Shown in pieces: positions 42,421 to 54,063 of a DNA stretch of 64,000 nucleotides. The DNA is from Micrasema longulum (Eukaryota > Arthropoda > Insecta > Trichoptera > Brachycentridae): NCBI GenBank assembly GCA_022494885.1, contig JAGVSM010001209.1, positions 1 to 64,000 on the forward strand. The letters are read 5' to 3'. Under the pieces are notes generated by a model, which was not told the origin of the DNA, ran no database searches, and saw only the letters and a list, made by a program, of their open reading frames with translations. Position numbers and translations under genes: made by a program. Every line of letters starts with the position of its first letter. Positions within the stretch are counted from its first letter, which is position 1.

Positions 42421-43481
42421 TATTTTTATTTTTCTGAATTTGTGTGCCTAACAATGTGTGCCAATGTAAGATTTGCAAACGTAAAATGCATCTCTTTTTT
42501 ACTACTTTTCTTCTATACTTAACTCTTTTACTAAAAATCTTTTTTTTCTTACGTTACATTACATTTACTGGGTTTAACCATAACAATGAAAAATGTTTTA
42601 TATATATTGAATAACTTTGTATTTAACTTTAATTTTGTACAAATCAGCTACGGCTGTTACATATAATAATAAATAAATAAATATTTTTGGTTCACTCATA
42701 CAAATCGCTGTTTTCAAACAAATTGATTTGGACATTTGCTGTTTTCACAATAACACTATATTTTTAACAATAAATTTATTTATGGTATTTTTTTAAAAGA
42801 AATATCCGGAAAGAACGATTGTATGGATTCATGGACAGAGAATAATAAAATCCAATAATAAGATTTTGGAAAACATTTGATCTTTTTTGAACGAGGTTTT
42901 CAATTACAAGTATAAAGTATTTTGTTTTAAAAATTATTATGTTCATTAAGTGCTAAATTAGTTTAAGATAACGCAAAGTGCAAGTGGTTATAGTAGAATA
43001 AATTATTCTATGCAAGTTTACTCCTCACGCCTCGACAAGAATGCACACGCAAAAATGCATTAAACTTAGGAAAAATGCTTTCTCGATCCTCGCTTCGTAT
43101 AATTAAAAACGCATTACGCTAACTTAGACCAGCTAAATTGTTAAACCTTAAGTCAGAGTTAAGTGCAGTATTTCTTTTCAAGCGGTTTGCTGTATTTCAT
43201 AGAACAGTTTATTATAAAATTATGCAAATTGTGTGTAACATATTGCGAAGAACATGCATTTTATTAAGAAATAATTCTCTTAAAATCCTTTCTTCTGATA
43301 CAGTTTTTTTATGACTTACTCGCTTAACTTCCCATAATAAATTATTTTTGATCTGATTATTTATTTTTATTTTATTTGCTTTAACACCTGTGTTTTGGTT
43401 ATAAAGAAATGGTCAGACATTACAACAATATTTGTCGAACAAGTAAAATTGACTTAGTATAAAAGTGTCTATCTACATGTT
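42421..43481. other. Unassigned AT-rich DNA
   Basis: No gene or repeat partner was found. Confidence 0.4.
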
Positions 43482-44345
43482 TGCAATTTTGTCACAATTG
43501 AGTTTAGTATACTTTGTTGACATGACGAAAGCTTTCGATAGGGTATTTCTAAATGATTTATAATAATGTAAACAGAGAAGGGTATATAACCAACAATGAT
43601 TAAATCTATCCAAGGTATAAACTCCAATAGTAGACCATGGATAAACGTGGCCGGTGGATTATCCAAGGAAATTCCTGCAGCCAGTGGCATTAGACAAGGG
43701 CCTGAGCCCCTTCTTGTTTATTTTAATTATGGACGAGATCATGCAAGAGATGGCAGTTCTGGGATTAGGCTACAGGATAGGTGATAATGCCATTTATATC
43801 AAATGCTGTGCCTATGATGCAGCCATAGTAGCCGAGGACCTGCAACGAATCTTTTTTGAGTTTCGCCTAGCATTCCAAAGTCTTAACATGTGCGTCTCAG
43901 TGACCAAAATAAAGAGCTAACCGATACCCAAGCAATCCAAGAGATGCAAATTAGTTATGGATAAATCAGCGTAACAGGTTATGACCTTCAAATCAATACC
44001 TAGGTGGAAAAATCTCGAGCAACAGTGATCTGTACTACGAAATTAGGGACCAGACCAATAAAATCCCCGCTAAATCTGGATGTCTTCTTAATATTAATTG
44101 GAGCAATAAACATATACGTATAGAAAGATAAGTATGGAAATGTAAGACATGTATCAAGCCAATCATGACAAATGGGGTAAAAAAATAAACTAACAGAACC
44201 AGGACAAAGGATCTGCTTAAAACATATCAAAAATTTAAAAAAAGGTTATTACAGATGTCCGACAACCTAACCAAGCAAGGCCCGAAGGGCCGATCAACTA
44301 AGACTCGTAGGGTCAATGAAACAAGTCCCGGAGGGCCTAATTTTT
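43482..44345 (+). pseudogene. RTE-like non-LTR reverse transcriptase, decayed
   Basis: Three frames cover the middle to end of a reverse-transcriptase domain. 43482-43562 reads 'LVYFVDMTKAFDRVFLNDL' (motif A with the catalytic Asp in FVD). 43596-43700 reads 'GIRQG' (motif B), then a frameshift leads into 'LSPFLFILIMDEIMQEM'. Motif C, normally YADD, reads 'CAYD', so the first Asp is replaced by Tyr. Further on come 'YLGGKISSNSDLYYEIR' and 'NWSNKHIRIER', a stop, then 'CKTCIKPIMTNG', the post-polymerase region typical of this LINE group. Endonuclease and start are absent. It is non-functional. RTE-like placement is by resemblance of the C-terminal region and is not firm. Confidence 0.8.
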
Positions 44346-44734
44346 TAGCATATAAAAACGTTTTTTGCTAGTATTTTCATCAAATAAAAAATCAACCTTA
44401 TGGATGTATTTAGAAAATTTTGAACTACGCGTACTGAGAGTTTACATATCCCAATATATTTTGGCCAAAAAGTTATGAACCAAGTAATATTAAACTGAAT
44501 AAGGGTTGTTGCAATTAAACGCATTCTCACGTGCGGGCGGGTAGATCATTCCTACAGGAATTCAGGCGGAAGATTATTTAGCATTCCTTGAAGTGAGATT
44601 AAATCAAATAATTGGACGGGATGCTGAGAAAACATTTGTAGGGACATGTTTATGATTCCCTGTCTGGGGTGGGGGGTTGGAAACGAAATGAGAATTTTAC
44701 GTTAGTACGTTTTTAGACCTGAGTTTAAGTTTGT
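44346..44734. other. Unassigned DNA
   Basis: No supported feature. The upstream side at 44265-44340 carries GC-rich words 'aggcccgaagggcc' and 'cccggagggcc' that belong to the LINE end. Confidence 0.4.
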
Positions 44735-45470
44735 GTAAAATTTTCCAATTTTGCTGTGAAATTTCCCATTTTTTTTGTAAAATAATCCATTATTTTGCTT
44801 AAAAGTAAAACCAACAATATTTTAAGTTTGTCCAAATGTTTATATACAACGACTGGTTCTCTCCGCCTAAGGAGTTATTAATATTTAAAAAATACAACGG
44901 TGATGGAGAAAACTTTAGAGAAGGAAATATGGAAGTTTAAGCATGAACAGGGCTTATGGTCTGTTATTTGCTGGTTTAAATAGCCACTTTAAAGATTGTG
45001 TAACACTCACCACTTTGCTTTTATTTTGACATACATATTTCAACAATTATTCTATCTGTTGATGTTACTAAATTAAGCTTTCGTCTTTGAAATATAGATA
45101 ATGAAAAGTATGGAGTGTAAGTCATTTAAAATCGCGATTTACAAAGTAAAAATTATTAAAAAATTGTGTATTCACTAAATAACTTTGCTAATTGTATAAG
45201 CGAAACCGATAGAAAAACCCACACTATTCTAAATGGTTTTTCGGGTATGTGGAGGAACTACTTTCACTGTTGATTTTTATGAAGTTAAAGAGTTGAAACC
45301 ATTTTTGATGTAAGTGAGGTTTATCTGACAGGATTAATTTACCTACTCCTTGGACCAGTTAGCTTAATCAACAATATTTTTTGTCTTTTCAAATATTTGT
45401 AGACAAAGACTAGATTAACCCCGTAGAGAGTTAGTTCTTGATTTTTTTGTTATATTTAAATTTACATGTT
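44735..45470 (+). repeat. FB383 family, diverged copy
   Basis: It contains, in tandem-copy order, 'agtttgtccaaatg', 'cctaaggagttatt', 'gaaggaaatatggaag', 'cagggcttatg', 'gctggtttaaatagccac', 'gtgtaacactcacca', 'tctatctgttga', and further on 'gaagttaaagagttgaaacc' and 'gtaagtgaggtttatctgac'. About 140 bases near 45080-45240 are foreign or too diverged to match. Confidence 0.75.
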
Positions 45471-46314
45471 AAATATTCCAGCCCTGCGTACGAGCATTTA
45501 GAATTTAGACATATTCTAAAATATTTTTGATTGAAATAACTAGCATAAAAGAAGTTTAATAATTGAAAAGTACTTTATACATTTTTCAGTAGGTAAAATA
45601 ATTCAGCCAAATAAATCTCAACTCAGCCCACATCAATAAAGGCTCTTTTACTTCGTTGAACTTTTTTCTGCTTTACTATACAAGTGCAAACAGAGAACAA
45701 TCGCAATATTACTGGCTATTGCATCATACTTTATTTTATGTGTACACGCTAATTCAATTCAATAATCATGTATTAAATTATAAAGGTTGTATTTAAAAAT
45801 CCGTTTTATTTTCCGACTGTCCAATTGATTAAAAAAATTTGAGTTTTAGATAAAGAATCGTTATTTAAAAGAATTGTTTACATATCCATAATGATAAACA
45901 ACTGGTAGCATCTTAATTCCGCGATTAAAAACTACTACAGCACAAAATTATTATACTTACAGAGAAATATTTTTATTTAATTAAATGAACAAAGAAAATC
46001 AAAAGTGGAGTCAGTAATACAAGTATTTAAGAAAGAAGTGAAAAGTCATGTTTTTTTTTGTGTAGCACTGATTGAAAACATCGTATATATTTTTTTCTTT
46101 ATTTATATGTTATACTGAAAATATTTAATCATTAAAAATAAAATTAACACATTGTTATAATACGTCACTCCCCATTATTTACGCACGGATGTTTTTTTTT
46201 CTTTTATACGTGAAACGTTACTAAAAATAAACGTAATAAATTTCCAAAAAAAAATTTTTTAGTTGTAATATTACATACTTATATATATTTTTTTCTGGAT
46301 ATTTTTTTTTAAAT
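45471..46314. other. Unassigned AT-rich DNA
   Basis: No feature supported. Confidence 0.4.
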
Positions 46315-47090
46315 TATAAAGAGAATGAACACAATTAGTTTTAGACCTCTGAAATATTATTTACAATCATACTTTCCATCTATATTGATTCAACATACTC
46401 ATTCAGTTGCACATAGAAAATGGGTACTACTGACATTACATCAATAACCAATGAACCATAAATTCAATTCGTTTATAAATATGTAAAATTTACTTTATTT
46501 ATACTAAAAATACAACATCAAATTGAGCCATCATAACATGTAAGTAGGATTTAAAAACTTAATATTATTATGATTAAAATAGGATAATTTATATAGGGCA
46601 ATTTTTGTGAAAACCACTTCATGTTGAATTACGTAATATTTCAATGAAACAGAGTAGGACAAATCATTGAAATATGTGGAAGTGTATCAAGTACTTTTAA
46701 TCAGTGACTCAAATGTAAATATAAGCTAAAAGAGAAAAAGAAAAAAGGAAAAAATAGAAAAAGAGAAAATAGGTACTACTGACAGTACATCAATAACCAA
46801 TGAACCATAAATTCAATTTGTTTATAAATATGTAAAATTAACTTTATTTAAACTAATAAATACAAATTCATAATGAGCCATCATAACATGTATGTAGGAT
46901 TTACAAACTTAATATTATTATGATTAAAATTGGATAATTTATATAGGGCCATTTTTGTCAAAATCACATCAAGTTGAATTACGTAATATTTCAATGAAAT
47001 AGAGTAGGACAAATTATTGAAACATGTGAAAGTGTATCAAGTATTTTCAATCAGTGACTTATTTCTAAATATAAGTTATTACATCATTAC
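46315..47090 (+). repeat. 349-bp tandem duplication
   Basis: The block from 'gtactactgaca' at 46424 to about 46735 returns at 46773-47090, offset 349. Both copies hold 'caataaccaatgaaccataa', 'gagccatcataacatgta', 'aatttatatagggc', 'ttgaattacgtaatatttca' and 'gtgtatcaagta'. They are very similar, with scattered substitutions. A purine-rich AAAAG tract at 46720-46770 lies at the junction. The left flank (46315-46470) is shared with 42225-42420, so the unit belongs to a dispersed repeat. Confidence 0.85.
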
Positions 47091-47264
47091 ATTGGGACTC
47101 CATCAAGAAATGTTAATAAATAATTTAAATTAAACAAAGTTAATGCTTTAAATATTAATATATGAATCTTATTTATCATAACTTTATTACCATGTTATAT
47201 AATATGTACAAATTGGGTACGCCCGTTAATAAATAAACATGTAAATTACGTTCTTTACATAATA
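47091..47264. other. Unassigned AT-rich spacer
   Basis: No feature recognised. Confidence 0.4.
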
Positions 47265-47440
47265 ATAATAATATTTTATTCCTTAGGATCTTATAAAGGA
47301 AAAACAAATTAAGTAAAAAACCCTGTCAGACTTTTATTTGTGCCTACGGATAAGGCAGTTTTAAGCATTTTCGCCCATATTTAGGTATGATTACCCGGTA
47401 CTGTTTATGGAAAAGTTAACTTTTTTTTCTAGCGTACGTA
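47265..47440 (-). mobile_element. Possible LINE 3' tail
   Basis: The minus strand reads 'actgccttatccgtaggc', 'ctttataagatcctaagg' and 'aataaaatattattattatt', a compact 3' UTR with an ATT-repeat end like other LINE ends here. No coding remnant remains. Confidence 0.4.
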
Positions 47441-48377
47441 TTTAAAAAAAATATATATATTTATTTGTTTGTTTTTCCATTCATATTTATATATACATAG
47501 AATTTTGTTTACAAAAATACACACAAAGAAAAAGAAGGGAAAAACAAAATTAACAAATGCTGATGTTACGAAAACAGGATTTATTTGCAGTGTGCATTTT
47601 TTTTTTTTAATTTTTTAAAAATCAAAAAAGATGTATATCTGTTCTTTCCATGCTTATCCAAGACCTCAAACCTTCTTTAAACTGTACCAGCGATTTAATG
47701 TTTTGTAATTATTTAGGTAGAAAATTGAAGGATCTTGAACTAACATGTAAGGAGTGCCTCTGTGCGAACTTAGTTCTGCATCCTGGAATTTACAGTACAC
47801 TATCGGATCTATTGCTAATACGATTTAAATGATTTTTAAATAATTTCCTATTTAAGTTTATATATTTCAGGCACTGAAATAAATATAATTTATTATTAAT
47901 ATTTAAAGCATTAACATTGTGGTCAAACATTTTACTAAATGTTATTAAATATTTGTATACAACCACTTACCGACTTTCCAGGACACCAATTAAACCAACA
48001 TGCAAAACCCACTACACACCTTCACCACAGTTGTTGCACAAAAATATAAAACCAACACGACATTCACTTTAATAAGCACATGCGCTGATTAAGACAAACA
48101 TGCACTGATTAAATTATGAAAATATTCTCTTGTTTGAGAATTAATGAAAAAAGTAGAGGGGATGGAGGGAGGGAATACGCCTAATAGGTTTTATAGGGTG
48201 ATAATTACAGTGGGACATCGTATAAAGGACTATATTGGAAGTTTGTTTGATTATTGATCAAAGGAACTTTCCTTTTTAAAGCTTTCCTAATGTGAAATAT
48301 TTCCATATAATTTACTTTTAACCCTTTATTATTTGTATGTAAGATTTTAATTATAGTTTTTTTTATTAAAGTCATAA
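47441..48377. other. Unassigned DNA
   Basis: A 60-residue plus frame at 47650-47832 with several Cys is unrecognised. 'acaaccacttaccgactt' near 47960 recurs near 36306 as 'aaaccacttaccgactt', a short shared word. Confidence 0.35.
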
Positions 48378-48515
48378 CTTACATTGATTAGGTGATTTGC
48401 GAATTCAGAGAAACTGATATTGTGAAGACGTCTCATATGTTCTTTAACACGAATATAAAAATTTATTGATGTTCTTCCAACGTAAACTGAAGGACAAGAA
48501 TTGCATTTTAATTAG
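48378..48515 (-). pseudogene. Penelope-like element, GIY-YIG endonuclease remnant
   Basis: A minus frame of about 45 codons reads 'CNSCPSVYVGRTSINFYIR', then 'VKEHMRRLHN' and 'FANHLI'. This is the C..CPS.YVG.T...F..R..EH....S.FA.HL core of the GIY-YIG nuclease carried at the C-terminus of Penelope-like retroelements, which cleaves target DNA for integration. A stop lies just before the first Cys, where the GIY triad would be expected. The reverse transcriptase and the end of the nuclease are missing. No other Penelope part was found nearby. Confidence 0.7.
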
Positions 48516-49084
48516 TTATTGTTAATAACCTAAGATATTTAACCTATGTGTTCAAAAGACTATTTACGCCCAGCTAAATACGATTAAAATGGTATATTAT
48601 ACACTTGTACAGTTAACGCTTTCCATGGAATAATTGAATGGGGGTAAACTTACAACAATCATATTAAACCATTAGAAACTGTTCGAAAATTTATATTAAA
48701 AATAATGCTTCTCAAAAATCGCACTTTCCCCTCTTTTCAATTGTTTTAAGAAGCTTTACTTTTAGATCTAAAACAAATATATTTTTTTCAATGTTTAAAA
48801 TATATATTTAAGAACCAAAATTTATTTACAAGTAATTCAAATAGATCAAGTCAAAGAAGGAATCGTGTGTTAGAAAGACCACGTTGTAAATCGAGGCTTG
48901 CATAGAGACATGCATATTTTATAGGCCCAAATTTTTTTATTTTTTTTTATTTGATAATATTTCATTGATTTCAAACTTTCGAAATTTCCCATCTTTTAAA
49001 AAACATACACTATCCTGGATTCAAACTTAAGATATGAACTCTTTTTTTCTATGATTTATTTTGTTGCCCTTTAATAATAAGGAA
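48516..49084. other. Unassigned AT-rich DNA
   Basis: Nothing recognised. Confidence 0.4.
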
Positions 49085-49365
49085 TATTTTTGTGTTTTTT
49101 TTTTAATATTGTTTATTTACCATAAAGAAACCTATTCCTACCTTTCTTGTGTTACACAAAAATATTACAACGGTCCATTATTTATTATAGGAGCGAAAAT
49201 TCATTTACATTTTCTTGTATACCCACAAACAGGCCATGCCTTTGTGGGATTTTTTTGTTTGCTATTTTTCTATTAATATGTATTTCATTGCTATATAATT
49301 ATACTTTTTTTTTAATACTCTGTTTTATCACTTATGTTAATTGTAAAAAAACAAAATAATTTAAA
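49085..49365 (+). mobile_element. LINE-C 3' end (plus copy)
   Basis: It matches the minus strand of 17495-17830 ('gagcgaaaattcat', 'ccacaaacaggccatgcc', 'ttaatatgtatttcattgct', 'attgtaaaaaaacaaaata'). Two overlapping hydrophobic frames run through it; neither shows a known domain. Confidence 0.65.
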
Positions 49366-50464
49366 TAATTTTTTAATTGGTAAACACCTGAATTATTTAT
49401 TAAACTATTTTTATATTTATTACTAAGCAATATAATTTACTAAAACTAAGGAGTCCACTCTCTACATATAGTTCATCACCTGAAAATAGTCGATGTTTTT
49501 TTACATTATTATTAGTATATGCCTACAGTTACGCCCAAAGTATTTTTTATTCTTTACCCGTTTCACACCCTTAAAAATAAAAGTTTTACTTTTTTTATGA
49601 GCACAAAACTACCTACACATGCTAATGGGTGGCATTTTCCGGGTACGTTATATTTTTACAAAGACAATCATGTAGCTGTTAAACTGTATTAAAGGTGCCT
49701 TGAATTTCTGTTCAAAATAACGCCTGTGTATGAACAAAATGTAAAGGTAACCTGTGCGCTAACTTGATTTAATTTCTATTTCCCTCCTCAAGGGAATACG
49801 AGAAGCTAATATATATTTTTATCACCCTACTTCAAGATCACAGTAACATTCATATGCACGTTAAAGTATACGATGGCTTTTGAATATGTGAAATGTAGAT
49901 TCTAATAAAGATAACCCTTAAGCAACCGTAAGCATTTTGCACTAAAATTTATTGCTTGCATTGATATGCATCTCAATTGTTCCCCCAACCCTTTGCGGAC
50001 TCTCCTGGGTAGTTTGAAAGTTAATTACATTTAGCATTTACAATTTAATAGGTGTCTCGGTAAAAACAATGCAGTTTGGAAATTGTTCCTGGCATGTGTG
50101 GTAAACTAATCCTGTCAAAGTTTAAATGCGTACTGCCATAAAGTTTACAGTATCCTTGGCACATTAAGCTAAATTATTGTGACTTTAGATATGGCGCAAG
50201 GATATGTAGATACATAGTTGTATTTGCATACATAATATTATAACAAGGGACGGTGTTCATTTCGCGTTACCTTCGTAAGAACTTTAGTCCTTAAGTCGGT
50301 GTAAATGGATATCTTATTTTATAAACTACTTATCCTGAATTATCCTTGAAGTTAATTGAAAAAGAAGGACGGAAACATATTCATGTGAGGAGGAAACTCA
50401 AGAATATTATTTTTTAAGTTTTATTTATTTATTTATACTTTAACATTGTTTTTATTCTTTTTTA
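49366..50464. other. Unassigned DNA
   Basis: No gene or repeat partner is seen. Confidence 0.4.
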
Positions 50465-51182
50465 TACAGAATAATGTTCCTTCACTGAGGTGTCCCGTGC
50501 CGAGGGAAACATTTTACAAAATGTGAAACATGCCTAAGATTAGCTATTTAACAAAGTCAACATAATAATAGCAATAAAAAAACCGTAGTTAATCCAATTA
50601 ACCTAAGTATAATAAACAATAAAAAACTAAAATATTTATAAAAAACATAACCAATTTATATAGACCAATAGAAAATAATTCATAAACAGTGCACACATTT
50701 TACCTATTTGGTTTGATCCACTCATCGATCCGTGCACAACCCACCTCCACTATTCATTTCTTAATAGCAATTTTATATTGTGAGAACTTACTAATTGTCC
50801 TTATGGATAATGGAAGTAGATTTTACACTTTAACCGAGTAGTAGGCCAATCGTCTTTGACCGAATGTTGTATTTTTTTTTTGCAGCATCAGGGTGGAGTA
50901 TCTAGTAACTCTTGTATTTGTATCGGAAGGTAGAAAATAATTTTTACGTGCGTATAGTAACAAAGTTTTTACATTAAGTTGTTTTATAGATTTGACATTA
51001 AGATATTCAAATACACCGAGGGAGCTAGTTCTAATTAGGACTCTTAAGATAATTGTTATTAAAGCTTTTCGTGCAATTATTATTTGCTTGATCAGTGTGT
51101 CATTTGCACATCCCCATCCAATTATTCTATATTCCAAAACTGATTGAGTTATTGCGTAATATATTATATCCGGCAAATGCAT
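50465..51182 (-). mobile_element. LINE-A, C-terminal polymerase frame and 3' UTR
   Basis: The frame 50823-51182 (119 residues) reads 'YYAITQSVLEYRIIGWGC' and then 'IARKALITIILR'. This is the 'Y.al..s.l.Y.i..WG.......l...Q...i' region that follows the reverse-transcriptase domain in CR1/Jockey-group LINEs. It continues to a 'TFGQRRLAYYSVKV' end and a stop. The 3' UTR to 50465 matches 1582-2050 and closes with TAAA repeats. It lacks catalytic motifs and starts abruptly at 51182-51185, next to the repeat at 51186. Confidence 0.85.
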
Positions 51183-51185
51183 ACT

Positions 51186-51515
51186 TCCATACTTATATTA
51201 TAAATGCAATATTGTGTTTATCTGTTTGTTTATGTTTCCTTCCCGTTGCAATGGATCAAAGTAATTTTCTTCGTAGAGATAGCTGGAAAGCTATCAAGTA
51301 TCACATGCTACTTTTAATCCTGAAAAAACATCTCTTTCCCTCAGGGAAAAAAATTCTTAGAAAAAAAATGAAATAACACTAAAACAGAATAAGGATGTTT
51401 CGTCGCTATAGACTAAGAAATCGTCGTATTTTTTGCATAGTGATAGTTAGAGGACTGGCAAACAATTCAGGCTTCTTATACTGCGCGAGAAAAACCGCGG
51501 ATAAAAGCTAAAATT
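51186..51515 (+). mobile_element. Widespread lepidopteran-type repeat
   Basis: It starts 'atacttatattataaatgca', then 'gtttatctgtttgtttatg', and ends 'gcgcgagaaaaaccgcggat' with 'aaaagcta'. From memory, moth and butterfly genomes carry many repeats beginning 'actaatattataaatgcg' and ending 'cgcgggcaaaagcta', with a TTTG or TCTG tract near the start. The match of both ends and the length of about 330 bp support a full copy. Its class (SINE or LINE 3' end) is not clear to me. Confidence 0.6.
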
Positions 51516-51589
51516 TCATAATTCAAATCATTTAGATACGGTAAATATATTATGGCCAGTATTTTCAAATATATTTTCATAATACTAGA

Positions 51590-52045
51590 CACTCCAATAA
51601 AGATCTGATTCTACAGAGACAAGTTAATACTTTTTTGGCTCAATGGCAGCAATATTACATAGGCCCGAGGATATATAACCTTATCCCAGATTCGTGGAAA
51701 TGTGGTGGGATTGCCAGGCTGAAGAAGGTGTTGACTGCATTTTTAATCCATATTGGTCGGAGGGAGTCAGAGAAATTGTTGTCCGATGTAGAAGGACGTA
51801 AGCAGGTTTCTTGTTTTACTAGTAATGACTAAGGACTTAGGATATAGAGATTTTGGTATTATTTATGTTTTCTCTGGATATTTTCTGTTTACTTTTAAGA
51901 CTAAAAAAGCACACATAATGATAAAACTGTAATTACTTTTTGATATTATTATAAAATACATAATTTACTGCCTTAGAACGGGGAAGCTATCTCTAGTTAG
52001 GCAGTTTAGATGAACCAACACCAAAAATAAAAACATTCGTTTCTT
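51590..52045 (+). pseudogene. LINE-D, C-terminal remnant and 3' UTR
   Basis: The frame 51635-51832 reads 'GPRIYNLIPDSWKCGGIARL' then 'KKVLTAFLIHIGRRESEKLL'. This corresponds to the 'GprlwN.LP.....s...FK..lk..L' end of LINE open reading frame 2. The AT-rich 3' UTR includes 'tagttaggcagtttagatga' and 'accaaaaataaaaaca'. No polymerase domain is left. Confidence 0.6.
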
Positions 52046-52534
52046 TACTTTTACTACTTAATTAATTTGTTGTATAAATAATTACTTATAAATTGCTGTG
52101 ATAAATATGTAAAAAAATAAATAAATGAAAATTAAATAATTTTATTGAATATGATAACTTCTTAAATTCGATAACTATCCAATATCCGAGAACCACAACA
52201 ATTTTAATATTGTTTATATATATATATATATATAATATATACGCTCTTCGTTCAGACAATATTGAAATATTTTAAATAAGTAAAACTGTTAACTTTGAGC
52301 TTCCAATATTTTTTTCAATATTCTTTCTTCCTTAAATCCGATTAAAAAAATGTTTGCGTTGTGATTCAAATTATCTAATTTCTTTCTCTTTCTTTTCTTT
52401 TGTTTTAATATTTTTTAACATAAATTATGATGTGTATAGTTATTAATTAGTTTTAATTTTGAATGACGTTGAACTGAAAATTGGTTTATACAAATAAATG
52501 AAAAAAAATTTTTAATGTTTTTTTTTTCTACTAC
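52046..52534. other. Unassigned AT-rich DNA with TA repeat
   Basis: A (TA)n run lies at 52216-52242. Nothing else is supported. Confidence 0.45.
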
Positions 52535-52580
52535 AACAGGCCAGAAGGCCCAATAATAGTGATAAATAGGAAAATATAAC
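52535..52580 (-). mobile_element. SINE-A tail scrap
   Basis: 'ctacaacaggccagaaggcc' followed by 'caataatagtg' matches the 3' body of SINE-A on the minus strand. Confidence 0.55.
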
Positions 52581-52769
52581 AATCTACACATACCGATTAA
52601 AATAAATTAAATGAATTTTGAATAGTTAGTGGTATTTTCAAAATCAATGTAGATATTGTAGATAAATGTTTTCATTTATAAATATAAAAAAGAAATTTTA
52701 AAAAATACGTCTTTATAAACACGCGACATGTTTGGCCTCGATAGTTGTAACGTCAAGATTTGTGACAAT

Positions 52770-52890
52770 GTTCTAAAAAAAATAATGTTTAGAAACAAAT
52801 AAACATGAATCGTTACGTATTAGGGGCGTGGCCAATAAAATGACCGTTTTTGCGGGAATTCAAAATTACAAATTTTAAAATATTTTTTAT
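52770..52890 (+). repeat. Dispersed repeat shared with 1-115
   Basis: Holds 'gttacgtattaggggcgtgg', 'ccaataaaatgaccgttttt' and 'gcgggaattcaaaattac', parallel to the window start. The upstream 'gttgtaacgtcaagatttgt' may belong to the same element. Confidence 0.6.
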
Positions 52891-54063
52891 GCTACTAGTA
52901 AGTTAAAAAAATTAGTTACAAATGTTAAAAAAAGCCCTGATATTTCCCTACCAAAAATCCTCTCAGGCGCGAGATAAACGTCTAAGCTATTACACCAATG
53001 AGGCCATGATATTTTGGAACAATAAAAAAAACAAGTGTAAGAACACTGCAATAAAATACAAGTACATGAAAAATCACATCATAATACAGAAATATAATAC
53101 CTACATGTAACTATTTGAATACCTACATGAACTGATAAGTTTACCTGATTGATATTGTAAAATAAATCATTAAAATGCCAAAATAATTCTCGGTTGTCGA
53201 ATACAATGTTTTACTCGGGACCTACCTAGATTCCTATTTAAATATGAGAAGCATATAAAACAATATTATTATCCTTTGATAATTACTTCGAAGGTTTGAA
53301 TTGAGCTATAAATTAAAGCGTGCAAGGTGAACCCAGTGAGATAGTAGTTAATCTTGGATATACAAGAAGATAAAATAGAGTAAATTATAGATCCAATCTA
53401 ATCCAAGGTTTCGTGGGACATAAGGAGAGTCGAGTCGAACAATGAGCAAATGAGGAATATAAAAAGTCACGGCGAACTCATTTGCATGCATAAAATATTC
53501 TCAAGCAGTGACTAAAGTAAAGTAAGATAGAATAAAAGCTGACTAGAAATGTAAGGACAATAAAATCGGAGCACATTTTGCAATACTTGCACTTGCAGCG
53601 CGGAAATGCAAATGTTAGTATCTCCAAACGTATGGATCATTACTCGTTGTTGACAATAAAAACAGTTCAACTAGTTAGTTGAGTAAATGAATTTTATCAT
53701 GCAAAAATCCTAGCTGCATTTCTTTAATGATAAGCGTCCTCTGCGGTTATTTCGTTGAATATATTTAATTACATAAAGTCGTCGTAAAGTATGCACTACC
53801 ACGCTATTTTAGTGGGTACTTTAGATTTTTATCTGTTGCAAAATTATAGACAAAGAGACAGAAAAAGCCGGAAATTTAGCTCGCTTTAAAGTTTATGAGA
53901 AACAAAACGAATTAAAACGACATCTGTTTAATCTTGTATTTCATCTATTCATTACCCCATAGCATATTTATTTCAATTCTGTGTTTAGATATTTGAATTT
54001 CAGTATGGAAAAACGTACTCGAATAAAGTTATGTTACGTATAATTACATATTAAAAACTCTTC
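52891..54063. other. Unassigned DNA
   Basis: Ordinary AT-rich sequence with no repeat partner seen. Confidence 0.4.

Noticed and set aside
47650..47832. Cys-containing 60-residue frame as a zinc-finger protein
   Set aside because: Cys spacing does not match a known finger, and there is no partner His pattern.
53880..53970. LINE C-terminal end ('FKVYEKQNELKRHLF')
   Set aside because: The 'elkRhLf' pattern is suggestive but too short, and no upstream 'LWN.LP' block is present.
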